A stretch of 64,000 nt of DNA, from positions 33,507,501 to 33,571,500 of the forward strand of contig NC_079878.1 of NCBI RefSeq assembly GCF_029227915.1. Direction: 5' to 3'. The notes beneath the pieces were generated by a model that saw nothing but the letters and a program-made list of their open reading frames with translations, ran no database searches and had not been told where the DNA came from. Position numbers and translations under genes: made by a program. Within the stretch, counting starts at the first letter, position 1. Each line of letters starts with the position of its first letter. Positions 1 through 10,920 of this stretch are shown here, piece by piece. The DNA comes from Hydractinia symbiolongicarpus. Lineage: Eukaryota > Cnidaria > Hydrozoa > Anthoathecata > Hydractiniidae.

Positions 1-46
1 TAAAAAATCGTTCGGGAAATGAGTTTACTCCCTGGGTACTTTCTTT

Positions 47-64
47 GTATACTTTTGACTATAC
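47..64. other. Short dyad GTATA-N8-TATAC, conserved across monomers
   Basis: Arms GTATA (47-51) and TATAC (60-64) are perfect reverse complements around an 8-base spacer. The spacer is CTTTTGAC in one monomer class and CATTCGAC in the other, while the arms stay the same in almost all copies I read. Occasional monomers break one arm: GCATAC near 26,157, GTACAC near 38,713, GAATAC near 39,118. The dyad could form a small hairpin or bind a dimeric protein; that is inference. It could also be a chance feature fixed by homogenisation. Confidence 0.6.
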
Positions 65-88
65 GGGCCGAGTCCGAGATTTACGGGA

Positions 89-116
89 AATCGCGGATTT
101 TCGTTTGCCGGCGATT
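89..116. other. Dyad AATCGC-N16-GCGATT enclosing GCCGGC
   Basis: AATCGC (89-94) and GCGATT (111-116) are perfect 6-bp reverse complements separated by 16 bases that include TTTTCGTTTGCC. GCGATT is retained in most monomers. The left arm becomes AAACGC (one mismatch) in the monomer class that reads CCCCGGATTTACGGGAAAAC (for example 11,612 onward and 25,778 onward). Dyad symmetry is a reported feature of centromeric satellites that lack CENP-B boxes, so this is the best candidate element in the monomer, but no binding can be shown from sequence. Confidence 0.55.
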
Positions 117-149
117 AAACTTCTTTTATTCAGCGTCCCATCAAATATG

Positions 150-159
150 AAAATATTTT
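150..159. other. AAAATATTTT palindrome in the GTCCC-tail class
   Basis: This 10-bp perfect palindrome is present in monomers carrying the AAATATG tail marker. In the other large class the same place reads AAAACATTTT, which breaks the palindrome by one base. It is therefore a class-specific feature, not a property of the whole array. Confidence 0.6.
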
Positions 160-189
160 TGAAAACTACAAGTCTCATGCGTTTAGTGG

Positions 190-210
190 TAAAAAAATAA
201 TATAAAAAAT
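190..210. other. G/C-free tract at the monomer junction
   Basis: Twenty-one consecutive bases contain only A and T: an A7 run (191-197) and an A6 run (204-209) about one helical turn and a bit apart. Equivalent A-rich ends occur in every monomer class (GAAAAAATAATTTAAAAAAT, or GAAAAAAAAATTTAAAAAAT in the class with GTGTTG). Small length changes in these runs account for many of the 1-bp differences in monomer length. Such tracts favour DNA curvature and linker positions; the functional reading is inference. Confidence 0.6.
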
Positions 211-499
211 CGTTCGGGAAATGAGTTTACTCCCTGGGTACTTTCTTTGTATACTTTTGACTATACGGGCCGAGTCCGGGATTTACGGGAAATCGCGGAT
301 TTTCGTTTGCCGGCGATTAAACTTCTTTTATTCAGCGTCCCATCAAATATGAAAATATTTTTGAAAACTACAAGTCTCATGCGTTTAGTGGTAAAAAAAT
401 AATATAAAAAATCGTTCGGGAAATGAGTTTACTCCCTGGGTACTTTCTTTGTATACTTTTGACTATACGGCCAAGCCCGGGATTTACGGGAAATCGCGG

Positions 500-2693
500 G
501 TTTTCGTTTGCCGGCGATTAAACTTCTTTTATTCAGCGTCTCATCAAAAATGAAAACATTTTTAAAAACTACAAGTCTTATGCGTTTTAGTGGTGAAAAA
601 ATAATTTAAAAAATCGTTCTGGAAATGAGTTTACTCCCTGGGTACTTTCTTTGTATACTTTTGATTATACGGGCCGAGTCCGGGGTTTAGGGAAATCGCA
701 GGTTTTCGTTTGCCGGCGATTAAACTTCTTTTATTCAGCGTCTCATCAAAAATGAAAACATTTTTAAAAGCTACAAGTCTTATGCGTTTTAGTGGTGAAA
801 AAATAATTTAAAAAATCGTTCTGGAAATGAGTTTACTCACTGGGTACTTTCTTTGTATACATTCGACTATACGTGCCAAGCCCGGGATTTACGAGAAATC
901 GCGGGTTTTCGTTTGCCGGCGATTAAACTTCTTTTATTCTGCGTCTCATCAAAAATGAAAACATTTTTGAAAACTACAAGTCTCATGCGTTTTAGTGGTG
1001 AAAAAATAATTTAAAAAATTGTTCGGGAAATGAGTTTAATTCCTGGGTACTTTCTTTGTATACTTTTGACTATACGGGCCAAGCTGGGATTTACGGGAAA
1101 TCTCGAGTTTTCGTTTGCCGGCGATTAAACTTCTTTTATTCAGCGTCTCATCAAAAATGAAAACATTTTTAAAAACTACAAGTCTTATGCGTTTTAGTGG
1201 TGAAAAAATAATTTAAAAAATCGTTCTGGAAATGAGTTTACTCCCTGGGTAATTTATTTGTATACTTTTGACTATACAGGCCGAGTCCGGGATTTACGGG
1301 AAATCGCGGATTTTCGTTTGCCGGCGATTAAACTGCTTTTATTCAGCGTCTCATCAAAAATGAAAACATTTTTGAAAACTACAAGTCTCATGCGTTTTAG
1401 TGGTGAAAAAATAATTTAAAAAATCGTTCGGGAAATGAGTTTACTCCCTGGGTACTTTCTTTGTATACTTTTGACTATACGGGCCAAGCCGGGATTTACG
1501 GGAAATCGCGGGTTTTCGTTTGCCGGCGATTAACCTTCTTTTATTCAGCGTCCCATCAAATATGAAAATATTTTTGAAAACTACAAGTCTCATGTGTTTT
1601 GTGGTAAAAAAATAATATAAAAAATCGTTCGGGAAATGAGTTTACTCCCTGGGTACTTTCTTTGTATACTTTTGACTATACGGGCCGAGTCCGAGATTTA
1701 CGGGAAATCGCGGATTTTCGTTTGCCGGCGATTAAACTTCTTTTATTCAGCGTCCCATCAAATATGAAAATATTTTTGAAAACTTCAAGTCTCATGCGTT
1801 TAGTGGTAAAAAAATAATACAAAAAATCGTTCGGGAAATGAGTTTACTCCCTGGGTACTTTCTTTGTATACTTTTGACTATACGGGCCAAGCCCGGGAAT
1901 TACGGAAAATCGCGGGTTTTCGTTTGCCGGCGATTAAACTTCTTTTATTCAGCGTCTCATCAAAAATGAAAACATTTTTAAAAACTACAAGTCTTATGCG
2001 TTTTAGTGGTGAAAAAATAATTTAAAAAATCGTTCTGGAAATGAGTTTACTCCCTGGGTACTTTCTTTGTATACTTTTGACTATACGGGCCGAGTCCGGG
2101 ATTTACGGGAAATCGCGGATTTTCGTTTGCCGGCGATTATACTTATTTTATTCAGCGTCCCATCAAATATGAAAATATTTTTGAAAACTACAAGTCTCAT
2201 GCGTTTAGTGGTAAAAAAATAATATAAAAAATCGTTCGGGAAATGAGTTTACTCCCTGGGTACTTTCTTTGTATACTTTTGACTATACGGGCCAAGCCCG
2301 GGATTTACGGGAAATCGCGGGTTTTCGTTTGCCGGCGATTAAACTTCTTTTATTCAGCGTCTCATCAAAAATGAAAACATTTTTAAAAACTACAAGTCTT
2401 ATGCGTTTTAGTGGTGAAAAAATAATTTAAAAAATCGTTCTGGAAATGAGTTTACTCCCTGGGTACTTTCTTTGTATACTTTTGACTATACGGGCCGAGT
2501 CCGGGATTTACGGAAAATCGCGGATTTTCGTTTGCCGGCGAATATACTTATTTTATTCAGCGTCCCATCAAATATGAAAATATTTTTGAAAACTACAAGT
2601 CTCATGCGTTTAGTGGTAAAAAAATAATATAAAAAATCGTTCGGGAAATGAGTTTACTCCCTGGGTACTTTCTTTGTATACTTTTGACTATAC
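500..2693 (+). repeat. 12-monomer-offset block duplication, copy 1
   Basis: This stretch matches 2,926-5,119 at an offset of 2,425-2,426 bp (12 monomers). Shared private variants support it: TTGATTATAC at 661 and 3,087, ACTCACTGGG near 833 and 3,264, TTTAAT...CTGGG near 1,036 and 3,462, CTGGGTAATTTATTTG near 1,246 and 3,672, and GGGAATTACGGAAAATC near 1,896 and 4,321. The copies differ at scattered sites, for example CATGTGTTTTGTGG near 1,591 against CATGCGTTTAGTGG near 4,018. The block spans about 11 monomers, with a further monomer (2,694-2,925) between the copies. Confidence 0.85.
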
Positions 2694-2925
2694 GGGCCAA
2701 GCCCGGGATTTACGGGAAATCGCGGGTTTTCGTTTGCGGCGATTAAACTTCTTTTATTCAGCGTCTCATCAGAAATGAAAACATTTTTAAAAACTACAAG
2801 TCTTATGCGTTTTAGTATGAAAAAATAATTTAAAAAATCGTTCTGGAAATGAGTTTACTCCCTGGGTACTTTCTTTGTATACTTTTGACTATACGGGCCG
2901 AGTCCGGGGTTTAGGGAAATCGCAG

Positions 2926-5119
2926 GTTTTCGTTTGCCGGCGATTAAACTTCTTTTATTCAGCGTCTCATCAAAAATGAAAACATTTTTAAAAACTACAA
3001 GTCTTATGCGTTTTAGTGGTGAAAAAATAATTTAAAAAATCGTTCTGGAAATGAGTTTACTCCCTGGGTACTTTCTTTGTATACTTTTGATTATACGGGC
3101 CGAGTCCGGGGTTTAGGGAAATCGCAGGTTTTCGTTTGCCGGCGATTAAACTTCTTTTATTCAGCGTCTCATCAAAAATGAAAACATTTTTAAAAGCTAC
3201 AAGTCTTATGCGTTTTAGTGGTGAAAAAATAATTTAAAAAATCGTTCTGGAAATGAGTTTACTCACTGGGTACTTTCTTTGTATACATTCGACCATACGT
3301 GCCAAGCCCGGGATTTACGAGAAATCGCGGGTTTTCGTTTGCCGGCGATTAAACTTCTTTTATTCTGCGTCTCATCAAAAATGAAAACATTTTTGAAAAC
3401 TACAAGTCTCATGCGTTTTAGTGGTGAAAAAATAATTTAAAAAATTGTTCGGGAAATGAGTTTAATCCCTGGGTACTTTCTTTGTATACTTTTGACTATA
3501 CGGGCCAAGCTGGGATTTACGGGAAATCTCGAGTTTTCGTTTGCCGGCGATTAAACTTCTTTTATTCAGCGTCTCATCAAAAATGAAAACATTTTTAAAA
3601 ACTACAAGTCTTATGCGTTTTAGTGGTGAAAAAATAATTTAAAAAATCGTTCTGGAAATGAGTTTACTCCCTGGGTAATTTATTTGTATACTTTTGACTA
3701 TACAGGCCGAGTCCGGGATTTACGGCAAATCGCGGATTTTCGTTTGCCGGCGATTAAACTGCTTTTATTCAGCGTCTCATCAAAAATGAAAACATTTTTG
3801 AAAACTACAAGTCTCATGCGTTTTAGTGGTGAAAAAATAATTTAAAAAATCGTTCGGGAAATGAGTTTACTCCCTGGGTACTTTCTTTGTATACTTTTGA
3901 CTATACGGGCCAAGCCGGGATTTACGGGAAATCGCGGGTTTTCGTTGGCCGGCGATTAACCTTCTTTTATTCAGCGTCCCATCAAATATGAAAATATTTT
4001 TGAAAACTACAAGTCTCATGCGTTTAGTGGTAAAAAATAATATAAAAAATCGTTCGGGAAATGAGTTTACTCCCTGGGTACTTTCTTTGTATACTTTTGA
4101 CTATACGGGCCGAGTCCGAGATTTACGGGAAATCGCGGATTTTCGTTTGCCGGCGATTAAACTTCTTTTATTCAGCGTCCCATCAAATATGAAAATATTT
4201 TTGAAAACTTCAAGTCTCATGCGTTTAGTGGTAAAAAAATAATACAAAAAATCGTTCGGGAAATGAGTTTACTCCCTGGGTACTTTCTTTGTATACTTTT
4301 GACTATACGGGCCAAGCCCGGGAATTACGGAAAATCGCGGGTTTTCGTTTGCCGGCGATTAAACTTCTTTTATTCAGCGTCTCATCAAAAATGAAAACAT
4401 TTTTAAAAACTACAAGTCTTATGCGTTTTAGTGGTGAAAAAATAATTTAAAAAATCGTTCTGGAAATGAGTTTACTCCCTGGGTACTTTCTTTGTATACT
4501 TTTGACTATACGGGCCGAGTCCGGGATTTACGGGAAATCGCGGATTTTCGTTTGCCGGCGATTATACTTATTTTATTCAGCGTCCCATCAAATATGAAAA
4601 TATTTTTGAAAACTACAAGTCTCATGCGTTTAGTGGTAAAAAAATAATATAAAAAATCGTTCGGGAAATGAGTTTACTCCCTGGGTACTTTCTTTGTATA
4701 CTTTTGACTATACGGGCCAAGCCCGGGATTTACGGGAAATCGCGGGTTTTCGTTTGCCGGCGATTAAACTTCTTTTATTCAGCGTCTCATCAAAAATGAA
4801 AACATTTTTAAAAACTACAAGTCTTATGCGTTTTAGTGGTGAAAAAATAATTTAAAAAATCGTTCTGGAAATGAGTTTACTCCCTGGGTATTTTCTTTGT
4901 ATACTTTTGACTATACGGGCCGAGTCCGGGATTTACGGGAAATCGCGGATTTTCGTTTGCCGGCGATTATACTTATTTTATTCAGCGTCCCATCAAATAT
5001 GAAAATATTTTTGAAAACTACAAGTCTCATGCGTTTAGTGGTAAAACAATAATATAAAAAATCGTTCGGGAAATGAGTTTACTCCCTGGGTACTTTCTTT
5101 GTATACTTTTGACTATACG
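2926..5119 (+). repeat. 12-monomer-offset block duplication, copy 2
   Basis: Counterpart of 500-2,693. The match stops at about 5,119, where copy 1 reads GGGCCAAGCCC and this copy reads GGGCCGAGTCCGGGG. One A is missing from the A-run near 4,031, which shifts the offset from 2,426 to 2,425. The last seven monomers of this copy (3,726-5,119) were copied again into 5,140-6,534, so this region has been through at least two rounds of block duplication. Confidence 0.85.
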
Positions 5120-5139
5120 GGCCGAGTCCGGGGTTTAGG

Positions 5140-6534
5140 GAAATCGCGGATTTTCGTTTGCCGGCGATTAAACTGCTTTTATTCAGCGTCTCATCAAAAA
5201 TGAAAACATTTTTGAAAACTACAAGTCTCATGCGTTTTAGTGGTGAAAAAATAATTTAAAAAATCGTTCGGGAAATGAGTTTACTCCCTGGGTACTTTCT
5301 TTGTATACTTTTGACTATACGGGCCAAGCCGGGATTTACGGGAAATCGCGGGTTTTCGTTGGCCGGCGATTAACCTTCTTTTATTCAGCGTCCCATCAAA
5401 TATGAAAATATTTTTGAAAACTACAAGTCTCATGCGTTTAGTGGTAAAAAAATAATATAAAAAATCGTTCGGGAAATGAGTTTACTCCCTGGGTACTTTC
5501 TTTGTATACTTTTGACTATACGGGCCGAGTCCGAGATTTACGGGAAATCGCGGATTTTCGTTTGCCGGCGATTAAACTTCTTTTATTCAGCGTCCCATCA
5601 AATATGAAAATATTTTTGAAAACTTCAAGTCTCATGCGTTTAGTGGTAAAAAAATAATACAAAAAATCGTTCGGGAAATGAGTTTACTCCCTGGGTACTT
5701 TCTTTGTATACTTTTGACTATACGGGCCAAGCCCGGGAATTACGGAAAATCGCGGGTTTTCGTTTGCCGGCGATTAAACTTCTTTTATTCAGCGTCTCAT
5801 CAAAAATGAAAACATTTTTAAAAACTACAAGTATTATGCGTTTTAGTGGTGAAAAAATAATTTAAAAAATCGTTCTGGAAATGAGTTTACTCCCTGGGTA
5901 CTTTCTTTGTATACTTTTGACTATACGGGCCGAGTCCGGGATTTACGGGAAATCGCGGATTTTCGTTTGCCGGCGATTATACTTATTTTATTCAGCGTCC
6001 CATCAAATATGAAAATATTTTTGAAAACTACAAGTCTCATGCGTTTAGTGGTAAAAAAATAATATAAAAAATCGTTCGGGAAATGAGTTTACTCCCTGGG
6101 TACTTTCTTTGTATACTTTTGACTATACGGGCCAAGCCCGGGATTTACGGGAAATCGCGGGTTTTCGTTTGCCGGCGATTAAACTTCTTTTATTCAGCGT
6201 CTCATCAAAAATGAAAACATTTTTAAAAACTACAAGTCTTATGCGTTTTAGTGGTGAAAAAATAATTTAAAAAATCGTTCTGGAAATGAGTTTACTCCCT
6301 GGGTACTTTCTTTGTATACTTTTGACTATACGGGCCGAGTCCGGGATTTACGGGAAATCGCGGATTTTCGTTTGCCGGCGATTATACTTATTTTATTCAG
6401 CGTCCCATCAAATATGAAAATATTTTTGAAAACTACAAGTCTCATGCGTTTAGTGGTAAAACAATAATATAAAAAATCGTTCGGGAAATGAGTTTACTCC
6501 CTGGGTACTTTCTTTGTATACTTTTGACTATACG
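5140..6534 (+). repeat. 7-monomer block, second copy of 3,726-5,119
   Basis: The offset is 1,414-1,415 bp, seven monomers. The rare variant TTGGCCGGCG appears at 3,945 and 5,359 only, and the rare GTAAAACAAT at 5,041 and about 6,456 only. The junction at 5,120-5,140 is a hybrid monomer: GAGTCCGGGGTTTAGGG comes from one class and the following GCGGATTTTCG...AAACTGC from another, which suggests two exchanges or a conversion tract close together. Confidence 0.82.
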
Positions 6535-6769
6535 GGCCAAGCCCGGGATTTACGGGAAATCGCGGGTTTTCGTTTGCCGGCGATTAAACTTCTTTTATTC
6601 AGCGTCTCATCAAAAATGAAAACATTTTTAAAAACTACAAGTCTTATGCGTTTTAGTGGTGAAAAAATAATTTAAAAAATCGTTCTGGAAATGAGTTTAC
6701 TCCCTGGGTACTTTCTTTGTATACTTTTGACTATACGGGCCGAGTCCGGGGTTTAGGGAAATCGCAGGT

Positions 6770-8117
6770 TTTCGTTTGCCGGCGATTAAACTTCTTTTAT
6801 TCAGCGTCTCATCAAAAATGAAAACATTTTTAAAAACTACAAGTCTTATGCGTTTTAGTGGTGAAAAAATAATTTAAAAAATCGTTCTGGAAATGAGTTT
6901 ACTCACAAGGTACTTTCTTTGTATACATTCGACTATACGTGCCAAGCCCGGGATTTACGAGAAATCGCGGGTTTTCGTTTGCCGGCGATTAAACTTCTTT
7001 TATTCTGCGTCTCATCAAAAATGAAAACAATTTTGAAAACTACAAGTCTCATGCGTTTTAGTGGTGAAAAAATAAATTAAAAAATTGTTCGGGAAATGAG
7101 TTTAATCCCTGGGTACTTTCTTTGTATACTTTTGACTATACGGGCCAAGCCGGGATTTACGGGAAATCGCGGGTTTTCGTTTGCCGGCGATTAACCTTCT
7201 TTTATTCAGCGTCCCATCAAATATGAAAATATTTTTGAAAACTACAAGTCTCATGCGTTTAGTGGTAAAAAAATAATATAAAAAATCGTTCGGGAAATGA
7301 GTTTACTCCCTGGGTACTTTCTTTGTATACTTTTGACTATACGGGCCGAGTCCGAGATTTACGGGAAATCGCGGATTTTCGTTTGCCGGCGATTAAACTT
7401 CTTTTATTCAGCGTCCCATCAAATATGAAAATATTTTTGAAAACTTCAAGTCTCATGCGTTTAGTGGTAAAAAAATAATATAAAAAATCGTTCGGGAAAT
7501 GAGTTTACTCCCTGGGTACTTTCTTTGTATACTTTTGACTATACGGGCCAAGCCCGGGAATTACGGAAAATAGCGGGTTTTCGTTTGCCGGCGATTAAAC
7601 TTCTTTTATTCAGCGTCTCATCAAAAATGAAAACATTTTTAAAAACTACAAGTCTTATGCGTTTTAGTGGTGAAAAAATAATTTAAAAAATCGTTCTGGA
7701 AATGAGTTTACTCCCTGGGTACTTTCTTTGTATACTTTTGACTATACGGGCCGAGTCCGGGATTTACGGGAAATCGCGGATTTTCGTTTGCCGGCGATTA
7801 TACTTCTTTTATTCAGCGTCCCATCAAATATGAAAATATTTTTGAAAACTACAAGTCTCATGCGTTTAGTGGTAAAAAAATAATATAAAAAATCGTTCGG
7901 GAAATGAGTTTACTCCCTGGGTACTTTCTTTGTATACTTTTGACTATACGGGCCAAGCCCGGGATTTACGGGAAATCGCGGGTTTTCGTTTGCCGGCGAT
8001 TAAACTTCTTTTATTCAGCGTCTCATCAAAAATGAAAACATTTTTAAAAACTACAAGTCTTATGCGTTTCAGTGGTGAAAAAATAATTTAAAAAATCGTT
8101 CTGGAAATGAGTTTACT
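6770..8117 (+). repeat. 8-monomer-offset block duplication, copy 1
   Basis: Matches 8,389-9,736 at an offset of about 1,619 bp, eight monomers. Shared markers are the AATAAATTAAAAAATTGTTC junction near 7,071 and 8,690, GAGTTTAATCCC near 7,099 and 8,718, and GATTAACCTTC near 7,188 and 8,808. Differences include ACTCACAAGG against ACTCACAGGG and GTTTGCCGG against GTTTGTCGG, so the duplication is not the most recent event in the window. Confidence 0.8.
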
Positions 8118-8388
8118 CCCTGGGTACTTTCTTTGTATACTTTTGACTATACGGGCCGAGTCCGGGGTTTAGGGAAATCGCAGGTTTTCGTTTGCCGGCG
8201 ATTAAACTTCTTTTATTCAGCGTCTCATCAAAAATGAAAACATTTTTAAAAACTACAAGTCTTATGCGTTTTAGTGGTGAAAAAATAATTTAAAAAATCG
8301 TTCTGGAAATGAGTTTACTCACAGGGTACTTTCTTTGTATACATTCGACTATACGTGCCAAGCCCGGGATTTACGAGAAATCGCAGGT

Positions 8389-9736
8389 TTTCGTTTGCCG
8401 GCGATTAAACTTCTTTTATTCAGCGTCTCATCAAAAATGAAAACATTTTTAAAAACTACAAGTCTTATGCGTTTTAGTGGTGAAAAAATAATTTAAAAAA
8501 TCGTTCTGGAAATGAGTTTACTCACAGGGTACTTTCTTTGTATACATTCGACTATACGTGCCAAGCCCGGGATTTACGAGAAATCGCGAGTTTTCGTTTG
8601 TCGGCGATTAAACTTCTTTTATTCTGCTTCTCATCAAAAATGAAAACATTTTTGAAAACTACAAGTCTCATGCGTTTTAGTGGTGAAAAAATAAATTAAA
8701 AAATTGTTCGGGAAATGAGTTTAATCCCTGGGTACTTTCTTTGTATACTTTTGACTATACGGGCCAAGCCGGGATTTACGGGAAATCGCGGGTTTTCGTT
8801 TGCCGGCGATTAACCTTCTTTTATTCAGCGTCCCATCAAATATGAAAATATTTTTGAAAACTACAAGTCTCATGCGTTTAGTGGTAAAAAAATAATATAA
8901 AAAATCGATCGGGAAATGAGTTTACTCCCTGGGTACTTTCTTTGTATACTTTTGACTATACGGGCCGAGTCCGAGATTTACGGGAAATCGCGGATTTTCG
9001 TTTGCCGGCGATTAAACTTCTTTTATTCAGCGTCCCATCAAATATGAAAATATTTTTGAAAACTTCAAGTCTCATGCGTTTAGTGGTAAAAAAATAATAT
9101 AAAAAATCGTTCGGGAAATAAGTTTACTCCCTGGGTACTTTCTTTGTATACTTTTGACTATACGGGCCAAGCCCGGGAATTACGGAAAATCGCGGGTTTT
9201 CGTTTGCCGGCGATTAAACTTCTTTTATTCAGCGTCTCATCAAAAATGAAAACATTATTAAAAACTACAAGTCTTATGCGTTTTAGTGGTGAAAAAATAA
9301 TTTAAAAAATCGTTCTGGAAATGAGTTTACTCCCTGGGTACTTTCTTTGTATACTTTTGACTATACGGGCCGAGTCCGGGATTTACGGGAAATCGCGGAT
9401 TTTCGTTTGCCGGCGATTATACTTCTTTTATTCAGCGTCCCATCAAATATGAAAATATTTTTGAAAACTACAAGTCTCATGCGTTTAGTGGTAAAAAAAT
9501 AATATAAAAAATCGTTCGGGAAATGAGTTTACTCCCTGGGTACTTTCTTTGTATACTTTTGACTATACGGGCCAAGCCCGGGATTTACGGGAAATCGCGG
9601 GTTTTCGTTTGCCGGCGATTAAACTTCTTTTATTCAGCGTCTCATCAAAAATGAAAACATTTTTAAAAACTACAAGTCTTATGCGTTTTAGTGGTGAAAA
9701 AATAATTTAAAAAATCGTTCTGGAAATGAGTTTACT
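8389..9736 (+). repeat. 8-monomer-offset block duplication, copy 2
   Basis: Counterpart of 6,770-8,117. The match ends near 9,736, where this copy reads ACTCACAGGG and copy 1 reads ACTCCCTGGG. Private changes here include CGATCGGG near 8,907 and GGAAATAAG near 9,114. About 270 bp (8,118-8,388) of CGGGGTTTAGGG and GTGCCAAGCCC monomers lie between the copies. Confidence 0.8.
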
Positions 9737-9769
9737 CACAGGGTACTTTCTTTGTATACATTCGATTAT

Positions 9770-10920
9770 ACGGGCCAAGCCCGGGATTTACGGGAAATCG
9801 CGGGTTTTTGTTTGCCGGCGATTAAACTTCTTTTATTCAGCGTCTCATCAAAAATGAAAACATTTTTAAAAACTACAAGTCTTATGCGTTTTAGTGGGGA
9901 AAATATAATTTAAAAAATCGTTCTGGAAATGAGTTTACTCCCTGGGTACTTTCTTTGTATACTTTTGACTATACGGGCCGAGTCCGGGATTTAGGGAAAT
10001 CGCAGGTTTTCGTTTGCCAGCGATTAAACTGCTTTTATTCAGCGTCTCATCAAAAATGAAAACATTTTTGAAAACTACAAGTCTCATGCGTTTTAGTGGT
10101 GAAAAAATAATTTAAAAAATCTTTCGGGAAATGATTTTACTCCCTAGGTACTTTCTTTGTATACTTTTGACTATACGGGCCAAGCCCGGGATTTACGGGA
10201 AATCGCGGGTTTTCGTTTGCCGGCGATTAAACTTCTTTTATTCAGCGTCTCATCAAAAATGAAAACATTTTTAAAAACTACAAGTCTTATGCGTTTTAGT
10301 GGGGAAAATATAATTTAAAAAATCGTTCTGGAAATGAGTTTACTCCCTGGGTACTTTCTTTGTATACTTTTGACTATACGGGCCGAGTCCGGGATTTAGG
10401 GAAATCGCAGGTTTTCGTTTGCCAGCGATTAAACTGCTTTTATTCAGCGTCTCATCAAAAATGAAAACATTTTTGAAAACTACAAGTCTCATGCGTTTTA
10501 GTGGTGAAAAAATAATTTAAAAAATCTTTCGGGAAATGATTTTACTCCCTAGGTACTTTCTTTGTATACTTTTGACTATACGGGCCAAGCCCGGGATTTA
10601 CGGGAAATCGCGGGTTTTCGTTTGCCGGCGATTAAACTTCTTTTATTCAGCGTCTCATCAAAAATGAAAACATTTTTAAAAACTACAAGTCTTATGCGTT
10701 TTAGTGGGGAAAATATAATTTAAAAAATCGTTCTGGAAATGAGTTTACTCCCTGGGTACTTTCTTTGTATACTTTTGACTATACGGGCCGAGTCCGGGAT
10801 TTAGGGAAATCGCAGGTTTTCGTTTGCCGGCGATTAATCTGCTTTTATACAGCGTCTCATCAAAAATGAAAACATTTTTGAAAACTACAAGTCTCATGCG
10901 TTTTAGTGGTGAAAAAATAA
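9770..10920 (+). repeat. Two-monomer higher-order repeat, ~2.8 copies
   Basis: Two distinct monomers alternate with a 405-bp period. One starts CGTTCTGG at 9,919, 10,324 and 10,729 and carries GATTTAGGGAAATCGCAGG and an AAACTGC tail. The other starts CTTTCGGGAAATGATTTTAC at 10,121 and 10,526 and has CCTAGGTAC and the GTGGGGAAAATATAATTT end. The first two dimers look identical. The third carries extra substitutions (GATTAATCTGC, TTTTATACAGC), so the edges are older than the middle. Confidence 0.88.

Larger units (their letters stand above)
9..210 (+). repeat. Representative monomer (202 bp), GTCCC-tail type
   Basis: This first complete monomer runs from CGTTCGGG to the next CGTTCGGG. It holds in order: CGGGAAAT (13-20), CTCCCTGGGTAC (28-39), a GTATA/TATAC dyad (47-64), a GGGCCGAGTCC block (65-75), a second CGGGAAAT (84-91), an AATCGC/GCGATT dyad (89-116) enclosing GCCGGC (107-112), the GTCCCATCAAATATG tail marker (135-149), AAAATATTTT (150-159), and a G/C-free end (190-210). 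G+C is 74 of 202, and I count 13 CpGs. Monomer types across the window differ in linked blocks: CGTTCGGG/CTCCC against CGTTCTGG/CTCAC; CTTTTGAC against CATTCGAC; GTTTGCCGG against GTTTTCCGG or GTTTCCCGG; CTTCTTTTATTC against CCTCTTTCATTA; and GTCCC...AAATATG against GTCTC...AAAAATG. The start chosen is a convention, not a biological boundary. Confidence 0.95.
1..499 (+). repeat. Array start in window: GTCCC-tail monomers
   Basis: Two and a half monomers. The first two carry the GTCCC/AAATATG tail and GTTTAGTGGTAAAAAAATAATAT end, and differ by a single base at GTCCGAGAT versus GTCCGGGAT. The third switches to GGCCAAGCCCGGG. The array evidently extends to the left of the window. Confidence 0.85.

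Noticed and set aside
47-64. TATA-like sequences (GTATAC, CTATAC, AATATAAAAAA) as promoters
   Set aside because: They occur in every monomer of an AT-rich repeat with no downstream gene or start context. Transcription of satellites occurs, but nothing in the sequence marks a start site.
191-210. Telomeric or microsatellite repeat at monomer ends
   Set aside because: The A-runs are short and interrupted, and no telomere-type hexamer or heptamer array is present anywhere in the window.
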